This document shows positions 45,881-54,759 of a DNA stretch of 64,000 nt, one piece after another. Both the position numbers and the translations under genes were made by a program. This DNA comes from Anaerovirgula multivorans (GTDB lineage Bacteria; Bacillota; Clostridia; Peptostreptococcales; Natronincolaceae), in NCBI RefSeq assembly GCF_900188145.1, contig NZ_FZOJ01000001.1, positions 310,001 through 374,000 on the forward strand. The letters are read 5' to 3'. Every line of letters begins with the position of its first letter. Position 1 is the first letter of the stretch. The notes beneath the pieces were generated by a model. It searched no databases. It had not been told where the DNA came from and saw only the letters and a list, made by a program, of their open reading frames with translations.

Positions 45881-47728
45881 CTATAATTCCTTAAAAAATT
45901 TCTTATACCATACAAGGAATACATATACTGTCCAAATGTATCTAGCATAATTATCCTTTTTTGTATAATGCTCATCGAGATATCTCACAAGCTCTTCAGT
46001 GTTAAAAAATTCCTCAGCAATATCCGATTGGAACATTTCTTTTACTATATCATAATACTTTTTCTCACGCAGCCAAAATCTTATTGGAACAGGAAATCCT
46101 ACTTTAGGTCTATTTGCCCATTCATCTGGCAATGCTTCTTTCGCAGCAGTTCTTAATGCATATTTAGTGTTTATCTTATTAACACGATATCTGGTTGGAA
46201 TTTGTGAAGCTAAAGACATGACTACTTTATCTAAAAATGGAACCCTTAATTCAATAGAGTGAGCTAAACTCATCTTATCCGCCTTTAAAAGTATATCCCC
46301 CGGTAACCAGAGATTAAGATCAACATACTGCATTTTAGTAATGTCATCCTTATCTTTAACCTGATCATAGACACCTTTAGTCACACTTCGTGTTGAGGGA
46401 CCATTTTTGTAATCATCCTTTAATACCCTTAATGCATCATCTTCATCAAAAACCTTAGCCTGACCAATGAACTTTTCTTCTACTTTTTGTCCCCCTTTTA
46501 CTAAAAACCTAGTAATTCTATTTCTAGGCAGTTTTTTGCAAATTTGAGAGACTGGTCGTCGAATAACATAGGGAACTTTTTCATATTTTTCCATCGTTGG
46601 AGTAGTGTCATACCATTCATAGCCTCCAAAGATTTCATCCGCTCCTTCTCCAGATAACACCACTGTTACATGCTTACTAGCTAGTTCTGACAAAAAATAT
46701 AGTGGCACTGAAGAGGGATTGGATTGAGGCTCATCCATATGATATTGAATTGTTGGTAGCATTTCAAAACACTCATCAGCATTAATGATCTTTCTATAAT
46801 TGTCTATCTTTAAGATATCAGATAAATCCTTTGCATGATTTGTTTCATTAAATATCCCTTCATAATCTTGAAAACCTACTGAAAAGGTTTTGTTAGGCAT
46901 CAACAACGCTGTAATATAGCTGGAATCAATACCTCCAGACAAAAATGATCCCACCTTCACATCGCTAATCCTATGATAATTAACGGATTCTTTCAAGGTG
47001 CTTTTAATCTCTTCAACATAGTGTTCTAAGCTATTTTCTTTTTCATTAAAATTGACACTCCAATAGGGCTTAATTTCTATTTCACCCTTCTTATACAACA
47101 TATAATGCCCAGGCTTCAGCTTGTACACTCCTTTAAAGAAGGTTTCATCAAGTACTGAGTATTGAAAGGTAAGATACGGTTTTAATGCATCCTCATTCAT
47201 CTCTTTTTTAAATGATGGTTGCTTTAAAAAAGATTTTATTTCAGAACCAAATATAAAAGAATGATCAGTTGTATTCTGAGTATAGTATAGAGGCTTTATA
47301 CCAAAAAAGTCCCTTGCTAAAAACATGGTTTCATTCTTTACATCCCATATTACAAAAGCAAACATGCCTCTTAGTTTTTGTAATATCTCTACACCGTACT
47401 CCTCGTAGCCATGGATGATAACTTCACTATCTGTTTCACTCTTAAATAGATGACCTTTTTCCTTAAGGTCATCTCTCAACTCTTGATAATTGTATATCTC
47501 TCCATTAAAAATCAATACACAACTTTTATCTTCATTATACATGGGCTGACTTGCTACCTCTGATAAATCAATAATTTTAAGCCTTCTAAAGCCCAGTGTC
47601 ACATGATCATCAGAAAAGACTCCCCCACTGTCAGGACCCCTGTGAATAATAGTATCCATCATATCATTAATTATTTTAATTTTATCTAATGCTAAATTAG
47701 CATCTGCAAAACCTACAAAGCCACACAT
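45881..47728 (-). CDS. asnB: Asparagine synthase-type glutamine amidotransferase (AsnB family)
   Basis: 615 residues. The N-terminal class II glutaminase starts MCGFVGFADANL, so the catalytic Cys is exposed when Met is removed; the start is set by this and by AAGGGTG just before it. The synthetase domain has 'FLSGGIDSSYITALL' (PPi loop) and 'DEPQSNPSSVPLYFLSEL'. In classical use it makes asparagine from aspartate, but AsnB-family enzymes also amidate peptidoglycan or peptide carboxylates. Its neighbours are a MurE-like and an ATP-grasp ligase. That context, rather than its sequence, is the reason to doubt simple asparagine synthesis. Confidence 0.9.
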   Translation of the reverse strand: MCGFVGFADANLALDKIKIINDMMDTIIHRGPDSGGVFSDDHVTLGFRRLKIIDLSEVASQPMYNEDKSCVLIFNGEIYNYQELRDDLKEKGHLFKSETDSEVIIHGYEEYGVEILQKLRGMFAFVIWDVKNETMFLARDFFGIKPLYYTQNTTDHSFIFGSEIKSFLKQPSFKKEMNEDALKPYLTFQYSVLDETFFKGVYKLKPGHYMLYKKGEIEIKPYWSVNFNEKENSLEHYVEEIKSTLKESVNYHRISDVKVGSFLSGGIDSSYITALLMPNKTFSVGFQDYEGIFNETNHAKDLSDILKIDNYRKIINADECFEMLPTIQYHMDEPQSNPSSVPLYFLSELASKHVTVVLSGEGADEIFGGYEWYDTTPTMEKYEKVPYVIRRPVSQICKKLPRNRITRFLVKGGQKVEEKFIGQAKVFDEDDALRVLKDDYKNGPSTRSVTKGVYDQVKDKDDITKMQYVDLNLWLPGDILLKADKMSLAHSIELRVPFLDKVVMSLASQIPTRYRVNKINTKYALRTAAKEALPDEWANRPKVGFPVPIRFWLREKKYYDIVKEMFQSDIAEEFFNTEELVRYLDEHYTKKDNYARYIWTVYVFLVWYKKFFKEL

Positions 47729-47776
47729 TTTTATCACCCTTCACTATTATGACATTATACTGTTGATCATCCAGTT

Positions 47777-49261
47777 CTAACTTATTTTCATTTCTCTTGA
47801 AGTCTTTATTATTTCTGTAACTATTTCCGTTTCATTAAAAGGTATTTCTTCTTTTCCTATTACCTGTGAAGTTTCATGGCCTTTCCCAGCTATAAGAATG
47901 ATATCATCTTTATTACTGATTCCTATCGCATATTTAATCGCTTCTTTTCTATCAACAATAGCTATATGCTTTCCATTTTCTTCTTTTATAGCTTCAACGA
48001 TTTCTTGAATGATTAAATTGGGATCCTGCTCTTTAGGGTTGTCCGATGTTACTACAGCAAAATCTGAATACTTAGCCGCAACCTTACCCATTGCCCGCCT
48101 TTTACCTCTTCCTTTTTCTCCAGGGGCTGCATAAACTCCAAATACTAGTATGATTCTGCCCTTTGCGAAAGGCTTGATGGTAGTTAGTGTCTTTTCCAAC
48201 CCATCTTCTGTATGAGCGAAGTCTACTATAATCTTATAGTCTTGGTCTGTATATACAACTTCAAACCTGCCTTTAATACTTTTCAATTCCTTAATTCCTT
48301 TTTGTATATCGTTTAGATCAATACCATTACAATAAGCACATGCTATAGCTGCTAAGCTGTTATATACGTAGATGATTCCAGGTATATTCACTGTAATTTC
48401 TATACTACCCTTTGGTGTATTTAGGGTATATTTAGTAAATTCAACTGAATAGAAAATGTCTGTTGCATAAATATCTGCTTCATTTTCTATTCCATAGGTT
48501 ACTAATTTTGCATCATAATTTTTAACTCTTTCTATCAATCTTCTACCATATTCATCGTCTGCATTGATAATATTATAATCTCTAGTCATTTCAAACAACT
48601 CTGCTTTAGCGTTAAAATACTCCTCCATATTTTTGTGTAACTCTAAATGATCTGGAGTAAGGTTTGTAAATATACCAGTATTGAATTCACAATAGGCCAC
48701 CCTATTAAGGCTTAAAGAATGGGATGATACCTCCATAATACAATTCTCAGTATTTACTTTTAACATATTATTAAATATCGCTTGAAGGTTGAGGGATTCC
48801 GGTGTAGTGTTTTTATTCTGCATTATTTTATTGTCTATCATCGTTCCAATCGTTCCAATAAGTCCTGTAGATTTATTGACATGGTCAAATATCGATTTAA
48901 TAAAATATGTTATTGAAGTTTTGCCATTTGTTCCAGTAATCCCAACCATATTCAGTTTCTCAGTAGGTTTGTTATAGAAGTTAGAAGCTATTCTAGCTAA
49001 TGCCTTTCTAGAATCCGTAACTTTAAGTACGGTTATATTGTCTTCTATATACAAATCCTTTTCTATAATAATTGTGTTAGCACCCATATCGATTGCTTGT
49101 TGAATGAAATCATGACCATCCATTTTAAATCCTGGCATTGCAACAAAAACTCCATTGTTCGCCACTTCTCTAGAATCATAGGCAATCCCACTAACGTCTA
49201 TACTTAAGTCTCCTTTAAGCTTAACAAATTCAAGGTCTTTAATTAGCGTGGTCAATAACAT
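47777..49261 (-). CDS. Divergent MurE-like amino acid ligase
   Basis: 494 residues with the full Mur ligase layout: 'SGIAYDSREVANNGVFVAMP', P-loop 'GITGTNGKTSITYF' (about 107-120), 'VSSHSLSLNRV', 'NLTPDHLELH', 'DFAHTEDGLEK', and C-terminal ligand domain. The canonical segment FGCGGDRDxxKRPxM is changed to 'FGVYAAPGEKGRGKRRAMG', and the DNPR of DAP-adding MurE is 'DNPK' here. It is not in a mur cluster; its partners are AsnB-like, ATP-grasp and C39 proteins. It could be a second MurE with another amino acid, or a ligase for a different peptide. The mDAP pathway is present (dapF). Confidence 0.85.
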   Translation of the reverse strand: MLLTTLIKDLEFVKLKGDLSIDVSGIAYDSREVANNGVFVAMPGFKMDGHDFIQQAIDMGANTIIIEKDLYIEDNITVLKVTDSRKALARIASNFYNKPTEKLNMVGITGTNGKTSITYFIKSIFDHVNKSTGLIGTIGTMIDNKIMQNKNTTPESLNLQAIFNNMLKVNTENCIMEVSSHSLSLNRVAYCEFNTGIFTNLTPDHLELHKNMEEYFNAKAELFEMTRDYNIINADDEYGRRLIERVKNYDAKLVTYGIENEADIYATDIFYSVEFTKYTLNTPKGSIEITVNIPGIIYVYNSLAAIACAYCNGIDLNDIQKGIKELKSIKGRFEVVYTDQDYKIIVDFAHTEDGLEKTLTTIKPFAKGRIILVFGVYAAPGEKGRGKRRAMGKVAAKYSDFAVVTSDNPKEQDPNLIIQEIVEAIKEENGKHIAIVDRKEAIKYAIGISNKDDIILIAGKGHETSQVIGKEEIPFNETEIVTEIIKTSREMKIS

Positions 49262-49298
49262 AGGTTCAACTCCATTCTATTCGTTAATCCAAGTTCTT

Positions 49299-49353
49299 AT
49301 TGCGCTCTGTGAAAGTGGTTGACACCAAATCAAAGATTGAGGCCATCCGCTTT
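49299..49353 (-). repeat. Interspersed repeat, copy I (overlaps a gene end)
   Basis: GCGCTCTGTGAAAGTGGTTG, CACCAAATCAAAGATT and GCCATCCGCTTTC match the module in reverse, with about seven differences. It runs over the stop codon of the ATP-grasp gene at 49330. Confidence 0.75.
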
Positions 49354-50538
49354 CTTAATCCTAAAAACTTTCTTAAATACTTTCCCTAAAATAATTCCTG
49401 CATAGGATAAAGCTGGAGCAGGGTCTGTCCAATCCCAGATCGCATAGGCCTTTGGTTTAAATAAAGATAAAAACACCTCTCTAAAGGTAAGTTGTCCAGT
49501 TTTAATATAATCTTTAATGGCTAATAAATCTTCATATCCATACCAAAATACTATGTTTGTATCTTCTTCAATGGCTTTCGGCTCTAAAGGAGCCCCTGTT
49601 AATTCTCGATAAGTGATATAAGGTATATTTAGTCCTATTTTATACAGTAGACTATTAAAATTAGTGATTCGCACATTTACTTCTATTAGATAAAACTGTC
49701 CAGTTTCAGCATCCTTTTTAAACTCTATTTCAGCAAAACCTTTATATTTAACTTCTTCAAAAAACTTTGCCCCTATATCATAAAGCTCTGGCACATACTT
49801 TTGTCCAGTATACACAGAAGCACCAAAGTTAATAGGATATTGCCGATATTTTTGACAAGTACTCCAGTGGGTCACTTTTGCTTCTTGGTTCAAATATGCG
49901 TCAAAAGTATACATATGATCATCAAAGCCTGGAATAATCCTTTGTACAATCACTTCTAATCCTGCATCCTTTACCTTTGCTAAAGCTTCTTCTAATTCCG
50001 CTTTATTATGAACTTTAAAAATCTTTCTTCTAAACTTTGCTACAAAGGTCGGTGAATCAACAGGCTTAACTATACAAGGATATTTAATTATCGTTTCTAT
50101 TTTTTCGAAGAAATTCTCTTCATTTACTCTAATAGTCTCTGGCACAGCCACACCTTTATCCATTGCTAATCGATGTAATGCTTCTTTGTTCATTAAGTTA
50201 GTATATAAACCAGCTTCCGTTTGAGGAATGAGGTAATGCTCTCTTAGTTCCTCTAGGTGGTCATCAATGATCTCCACATATGTATCATGACACGGAATAA
50301 GCACTGGTGGAGAGCTTTGTTTACTAGCATAATCTTTCAAAAAATCAACAAATGCTTTTGTATCTTTTTTATAGTGGGGGGAAACAAGTTGCTCAGAACA
50401 ATATTTAGATTTAGCGCCGTAGGTATTTTCTTGAGAATAATCTACAGCGACAGTGTGTATCCCATGAACACCCAAGCATCGAATTACGCTTAGCCCTATA
50501 TAATAATTAGTACCTAAAATTACTGCTTTATTATTCAC
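49330..50538 (-). CDS. ATP-grasp carboxylate-amine ligase
   Basis: 402 residues of the carbamoyl-phosphate-synthase-like ATP-grasp type. It has an N-terminal preATP fold ('KAVILGTNYYIGLSVIRCLG'), 'YPCIVKPVDSPTF' and 'VIVQRIIPGFDDHMYTFDAY' (ATP-grasp B and linker), and 'GFAEIEFKKDAETGQFYLIE' with 'VNVRITNFN' (Mg-binding Glu and Asn). The true start is GTG, with AGGAGGGG five bases upstream. D-aspartate ligases of cell walls belong to a related branch, so ligation of a D- or L-amino acid is a reasonable idea but unproven. The last codons are supplied by repeat copy I. Confidence 0.88.
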   Translation of the reverse strand: MNNKAVILGTNYYIGLSVIRCLGVHGIHTVAVDYSQENTYGAKSKYCSEQLVSPHYKKDTKAFVDFLKDYASKQSSPPVLIPCHDTYVEIIDDHLEELREHYLIPQTEAGLYTNLMNKEALHRLAMDKGVAVPETIRVNEENFFEKIETIIKYPCIVKPVDSPTFVAKFRRKIFKVHNKAELEEALAKVKDAGLEVIVQRIIPGFDDHMYTFDAYLNQEAKVTHWSTCQKYRQYPINFGASVYTGQKYVPELYDIGAKFFEEVKYKGFAEIEFKKDAETGQFYLIEVNVRITNFNSLLYKIGLNIPYITYRELTGAPLEPKAIEEDTNIVFWYGYEDLLAIKDYIKTGQLTFREVFLSLFKPKAYAIWDWTDPAPALSYAGIILGKVFKKVFRIKKADGLNL

Positions 50539-50577
50539 ACTAACCCCTCCTATATGGGTAATCAACTACAGAACTTA

Positions 50578-50777
50578 AGCAGATGACTGAAATCTATGAT
50601 TTCATGTCAGTCGCTTATACAAGGTGAAATTTTGATATACTAAGGGCTACATTTGCAGCCCATGGTTTTGGGCGAAACCGTAGACCGTGTATATCAAAAG
50701 TAGATGCCCCAAATCTTTGATTTGCTGTCAGTCACTTTCACAGAGTGCAATTAAAGTTTAAAATTGGTTATCTATAT
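50578..50777 (+). repeat. Interspersed repeat, copy J (full plus extra module)
   Basis: Contains a diverged stem-loop module (AGATGACTGAAATC-TAT-GATTTCATGTCAG), then the left module with TTTTGATATAC / GTATATCAAAA arms, the GGGCTAC...AGCCC inner stem, a second stem-loop module, and the AATTGGTTATCTATA end. It lies 40 bp upstream of the ATP-grasp gene. Confidence 0.92.
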
Positions 50778-51128
50778 CTATCCATAGCTACTAAAAGTTA
50801 ACATATATATTCTGTCACAGTCTATCTATAATAACCCTTGAAAATTAACCGACATTCGCATATATACATAATTATATATTGTCACAGAAATGGGGAGTTT
50901 GCAAGTTTTTTTTTGGTTTTAAATGCTTGCCAATCTATCCCACACATATCTATATCTTATATATTATGTAAACTTATTGATACTTTTATTATTATCAACT
51001 TCAGATTAAGCAACTTCCTTCCATTTTTCATCTAGTCTTTTAAGATTTAGCAATTCTTTTTCCATCATTTTTCCACTTTTGATGCTCTAATATTACTTTA
51101 TTTTTACAGAGGAGTAAAATCACCTGTA
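50778..51128. other. Intergenic region downstream of the helicase
   Basis: An AT-rich stretch with no recognised gene. On the minus strand a 20-codon frame near 51010-51075 (MMEKELLNLKRLDEKWKEVA) has no good ribosome-binding site. No promoter for the ATP-grasp gene could be defined here. Confidence 0.5.
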
Positions 51129-53249
51129 TTAAATTAATAACCCATATTTAATACAGGTTTTTATGTCCACTTTTTTTGTACCAACACTATCAAAATCAAC
51201 TGTTGCAATACTATCATCAAGCATTACTATACATCCTTTACCAAAGGCCTTATGCTTAAGCTGTTTACCTTTTTTATAAGCATTCATGTCAATCTTCGTG
51301 GTATCAATATCTATTTCTTTTGATCTTATATTTGGTTTCAATTGATTAATATTAAGGATTTGCTTAACCTCTTTTAGAAAAATTGATTCTTCCGTTATGT
51401 TCTCAAATCTCTTTTTAATGGAGCAAATTTTCAATTGTTTTCTGGCACGGGTTAGCGCTACGTAAAAAGCTCGTCTTTCTTCTTCAAATTCAGAAGAATC
51501 TTCATATTTCTTTAATTGATTTAAACTTGAAGTGTTAGGCAAAACCCCATTGATGACATCAATAACATAAACATCATCAAATTCTAGACCTTTTGCAGAA
51601 TGAATCGTTGATAATATCACGCCTTTCTGTTTATTACGGCTGGCTTCTTCAACAAGAGATTTCAATCCATTGATCTTATCAATAAAGTCTAATCCTGTAG
51701 TAACATTACTTGCTAAGTATTCTAAAGTGCCTATGGTATTATTAACTACTTCTTCAGAGGTTAAATCTTGCTTCCCTAAATATTCATCATATTTCAATCT
51801 TTTTCTAATAAAATGCATAAAGCTATTAGTGTTTTGCCTTCTAAAGACATCAAAATCATATTTGATTCTTAGAATCCTATCTTTTTGATAATATTTAAGA
51901 TGCGGATATGTCAGTAGTATATCAAAGACGTTTATCTCTCCTCTTTCTGTTGCATCCATTTTCTCCAGTTGTTGAACAACATGTAAAATTGACTGTTTTG
52001 ATAGAAAGGCATTAAGCTTGTAGTAAATATTATTAAATAGTTCTAAATCCCAAGGCCTATAGGCAAATTCAATAAATGATACAATATCCTTCACAATCCA
52101 ATGCTTTAAAAAAGACATTTTATGCTCTCTAATATAAAATGGAATATTATTTTCCTGGAAGCTATCTATAAAAGGTATAGCAGAGAAGTTATTGCGAAAT
52201 AAAATCGCTACTTCATGTAATTGCTTTTTTTGTTTGATTTCCTCTATGATCGTTTTAATTTGTGTTTTTTCATTATTGAATTCCTCAATAAATACAGGAA
52301 GGCCTTTACCCTTCTGGGTAAAAATGTTTTTCTTGTACCGTTGTTCATTTAAAGAGATTACTCTATTACTTAATTTAATAATATCCTGTGTACTTCTATA
52401 GTTTTCTTCCATAAAATACACTTTTGCCTCTTTAAACGCTTTAGGAAAGTCCAATAAGATCTTTGGATAGCTGCCCCGCCATGAATAGAGAGTTTGATCA
52501 TCATCACCTACACAAAAAAGATTATTGTTGGGCTCTGCTAGTAGTTTTAGAATCTCATACTGTATAATACTAGTATCCTGAAACTCATCAACCTGCCAAT
52601 AGTCATATTTATTTTGTAAAGCTTTTAAAAGCTGCGGTTCATGAATCAATATATTATACATCACTGTTAACATATCATCATAATCTATATAATGCTTTTC
52701 CTTTTTTATATTTTCATAGGTTTCAAATATAAGGGCAAAGTTTTTTATGGTAGTCTTAATTTCCTCAATTTCTTCTGTCTTAAGCATCATATTTTTAATG
52801 TAAGTGATCTGGGTTAACAGTTCCTCTAACTGTTCTTCAGTAATATACTCATGATTAACCGTCTTAAAAATATCTTTCAATATATAATACTTATTCACTT
52901 CTTCTTTTTCATTTTCTATGATGATGAGGGGTATATTTTTTTGTCTGTAATAGTATGCTATCACTGAATAGGCAAAGGAATGTATCGTACTAAATTCAAC
53001 ATCATGAATATGCCTAATATGTTCACCAAACAGTTTAATAAATCTCTCCTTCATATCCCTTGCAGCAGCCCGAGAAAAAGTCATTGTTTTTATCTTTTTA
53101 GGATTTATTTTGTGTTTTGTAATAAGATTAGCTGTTCTAGTACACAATGTTGTTGTTTTCCCTGCTCCAGCAACAGCTAAAACGATAGCTGGACCATCCT
53201 TATGTAAAGAAGCTAATCTTTGTTGTTCATTCAATTGAATTCCAAACAT
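51129..53249 (-). CDS. UvrD/PcrA-type superfamily 1 DNA helicase
   Basis: 706 residues. Walker A 'AVAGAGKTTTLC' (about 26-37), motif II 'DEFQDTS', 'GDDDQTLYSWRG' (III), 'TIHSAKGLEFDDVYVI' (V) and 'VALTRARKQL' (VI). The C-terminal tail 'FGKGCIVMLDDSIATVDFDS' resembles the Tudor-like domain of PcrA that binds RNA polymerase. It is somewhat divergent and probably a paralogue of the main PcrA. The end of the gene forms a 12-bp inverted repeat around the stop codon (51123-51160). Transcribed alone. Confidence 0.9.
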   Translation of the reverse strand: MFGIQLNEQQRLASLHKDGPAIVLAVAGAGKTTTLCTRTANLITKHKINPKKIKTMTFSRAAARDMKERFIKLFGEHIRHIHDVEFSTIHSFAYSVIAYYYRQKNIPLIIIENEKEEVNKYYILKDIFKTVNHEYITEEQLEELLTQITYIKNMMLKTEEIEEIKTTIKNFALIFETYENIKKEKHYIDYDDMLTVMYNILIHEPQLLKALQNKYDYWQVDEFQDTSIIQYEILKLLAEPNNNLFCVGDDDQTLYSWRGSYPKILLDFPKAFKEAKVYFMEENYRSTQDIIKLSNRVISLNEQRYKKNIFTQKGKGLPVFIEEFNNEKTQIKTIIEEIKQKKQLHEVAILFRNNFSAIPFIDSFQENNIPFYIREHKMSFLKHWIVKDIVSFIEFAYRPWDLELFNNIYYKLNAFLSKQSILHVVQQLEKMDATERGEINVFDILLTYPHLKYYQKDRILRIKYDFDVFRRQNTNSFMHFIRKRLKYDEYLGKQDLTSEEVVNNTIGTLEYLASNVTTGLDFIDKINGLKSLVEEASRNKQKGVILSTIHSAKGLEFDDVYVIDVINGVLPNTSSLNQLKKYEDSSEFEEERRAFYVALTRARKQLKICSIKKRFENITEESIFLKEVKQILNINQLKPNIRSKEIDIDTTKIDMNAYKKGKQLKHKAFGKGCIVMLDDSIATVDFDSVGTKKVDIKTCIKYGLLI

Positions 53250-53455
53250 GAAGCATCATCCTTTAAATAGTTTCAAAATACTAATAACATTATACTAAAA
53301 GTTTACCACTGTCCTTTTCACCTTCATTCTATTCTACCATATTTTTTAGCTCTGATTTAAACTGTCTATAGAATTGATATAAGAATTACCAGTATTAATC
53401 CAGTATATATCATTTTTGATTAGATAATTTTATGCCTTATAGTAAGATAGTTATT

Positions 53456-54511
53456 TTATACATCCATTAGTCCTTTAATAAAATCCCTCAAAGCTTCTCT
53501 TCTATTGCCTTTGTATCCTACCACACTATTAGCTGTAATCATCGAGTTTAATATAGCTTCTTCACAAGCTTCTGCCACTGCTCGAAAGAGCAAATCCATA
53601 TGATTCTCATTTATTATACGGATTGTGACTAAATCACTTTTATCATCATGCTCTATTATATTTCCCGTCGTAAAACCAATAACTACTTCTCCACTACCAT
53701 GCCCAATATAGGAACCTACTCTCGCTAAGCCAACACTCGCCCTTTTACAAACTCTTTTCAATTGTCTGCTTGATAAGGGGATATCTGTAGCCACAACGAT
53801 TATGATGGATCCTTTATCAATGGTTCCTTCTACTTTAATTCTTTTGGCAATTTCTTTTCCAATATTTTTCCCACTTATAGTTAAGTCTTCTAACAGCCCA
53901 TGATTGGACTGAACCAATATTCCTAAATGGTATTCTTTATTATCTAAAAGAATTTTACGGGATGATGATCCGATGCCGCCTTTTAATTTATGGCATGTCA
54001 TTCCCTTACCTGCACCTACGTCTCCTTCTTCAAAATTCACACAACTATTTTTAATTGCCTCATATACATGTTCTTTTTGTATGACTCTTTTTTTTATATT
54101 ATTCAAGCCAGCATCATTACACTCTCCTACCACTGGATTGATAGATTGTATCTCTATATGATCTTTTTCACATTGCTCAATCATATAGGAAACCATCGCA
54201 TCATGTACAATACCAATATTTAATGTATTGGTTAGAGCTATAGGGGTTTCCAAGGTGCCTAGTTCCTCTATTTGCATAAGTCCTGTAGTTTTTCCAAAAC
54301 CATTTATCACATAAGATGCAGCAATCAGCTTATTTTGAAAAACATTTCCTTCTTGTGGTAATATTACAGTAACACCAGTTTTATTTTCTTGTGTATCAAT
54401 TGTGCAGTGTCCTACCTTAACACCTTTTACATCAGTTATTTTATTTAATTTTCCTTTAGAAAATTTCCCTATTGTGACACCATAATCTTCAATTCTTTTT
54501 TTGTTGTTCAT
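53456..54511 (-). CDS. P1/DmpA-family peptidase (S58)
   Basis: 351 residues with the Ntn-like DmpA fold: 'ITDVKGVKVGHCTIDTQENK', 'GVTVILP', 'NPVVGECNDAGLNN', then the self-cleavage region 'LKGGIGSSSRKI' with the nucleophilic Ser, then 'GILVQSNHG'. Family members are L-aminopeptidase/D-esterases or beta-peptidyl aminopeptidases; the substrate cannot be read. ATG start with AGGAGGAAAAGTAA. It lies between the helicase and the NhaC-type antiporter. Confidence 0.9.
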   Translation of the reverse strand: MNNKKRIEDYGVTIGKFSKGKLNKITDVKGVKVGHCTIDTQENKTGVTVILPQEGNVFQNKLIAASYVINGFGKTTGLMQIEELGTLETPIALTNTLNIGIVHDAMVSYMIEQCEKDHIEIQSINPVVGECNDAGLNNIKKRVIQKEHVYEAIKNSCVNFEEGDVGAGKGMTCHKLKGGIGSSSRKILLDNKEYHLGILVQSNHGLLEDLTISGKNIGKEIAKRIKVEGTIDKGSIIIVVATDIPLSSRQLKRVCKRASVGLARVGSYIGHGSGEVVIGFTTGNIIEHDDKSDLVTIRIINENHMDLLFRAVAEACEEAILNSMITANSVVGYKGNRREALRDFIKGLMDV

Positions 54512-54673
54512 TTACTTTTCCTCCTGCTAATCTAGAAATTTTAATACCAATACTCTAGTGAACCAGCAAAGTCAGCTTCAAATTTATATCTTCATTGGAT
54601 GCAAAAAGCTCTGTGCCTCTTAAAACAATATATTATATATAGCATACTATTTATTCTAATAATGATAAAGTGA

Positions 54674-54709
54674 AACCTACCTTTACTCTAAAGTGTGTAA
54701 AGGTAGGTT
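54674..54709 (-). terminator. Hairpin after the antiporter gene
   Basis: AACCTACCTTTAC / GTAAAGGTAGGTT form a perfect 13-bp stem 50 bp past the NhaC stop. The following T-run is weak (TTTCAC), so termination is likely but not certain. Confidence 0.6.
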
Positions 54710-54759
54710 AATAAAATCGTTTTAATCATGAAGTTTTAAGAAGTATCGATTTGATAAAC

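Noticed and set aside
50995-51075. A 20-codon minus-strand frame MMEKELLNLKRLDEKWKEVA
   Set aside because: Only a weak GTGGAAAA upstream, very short, and no terminator follows. Left as intergenic.
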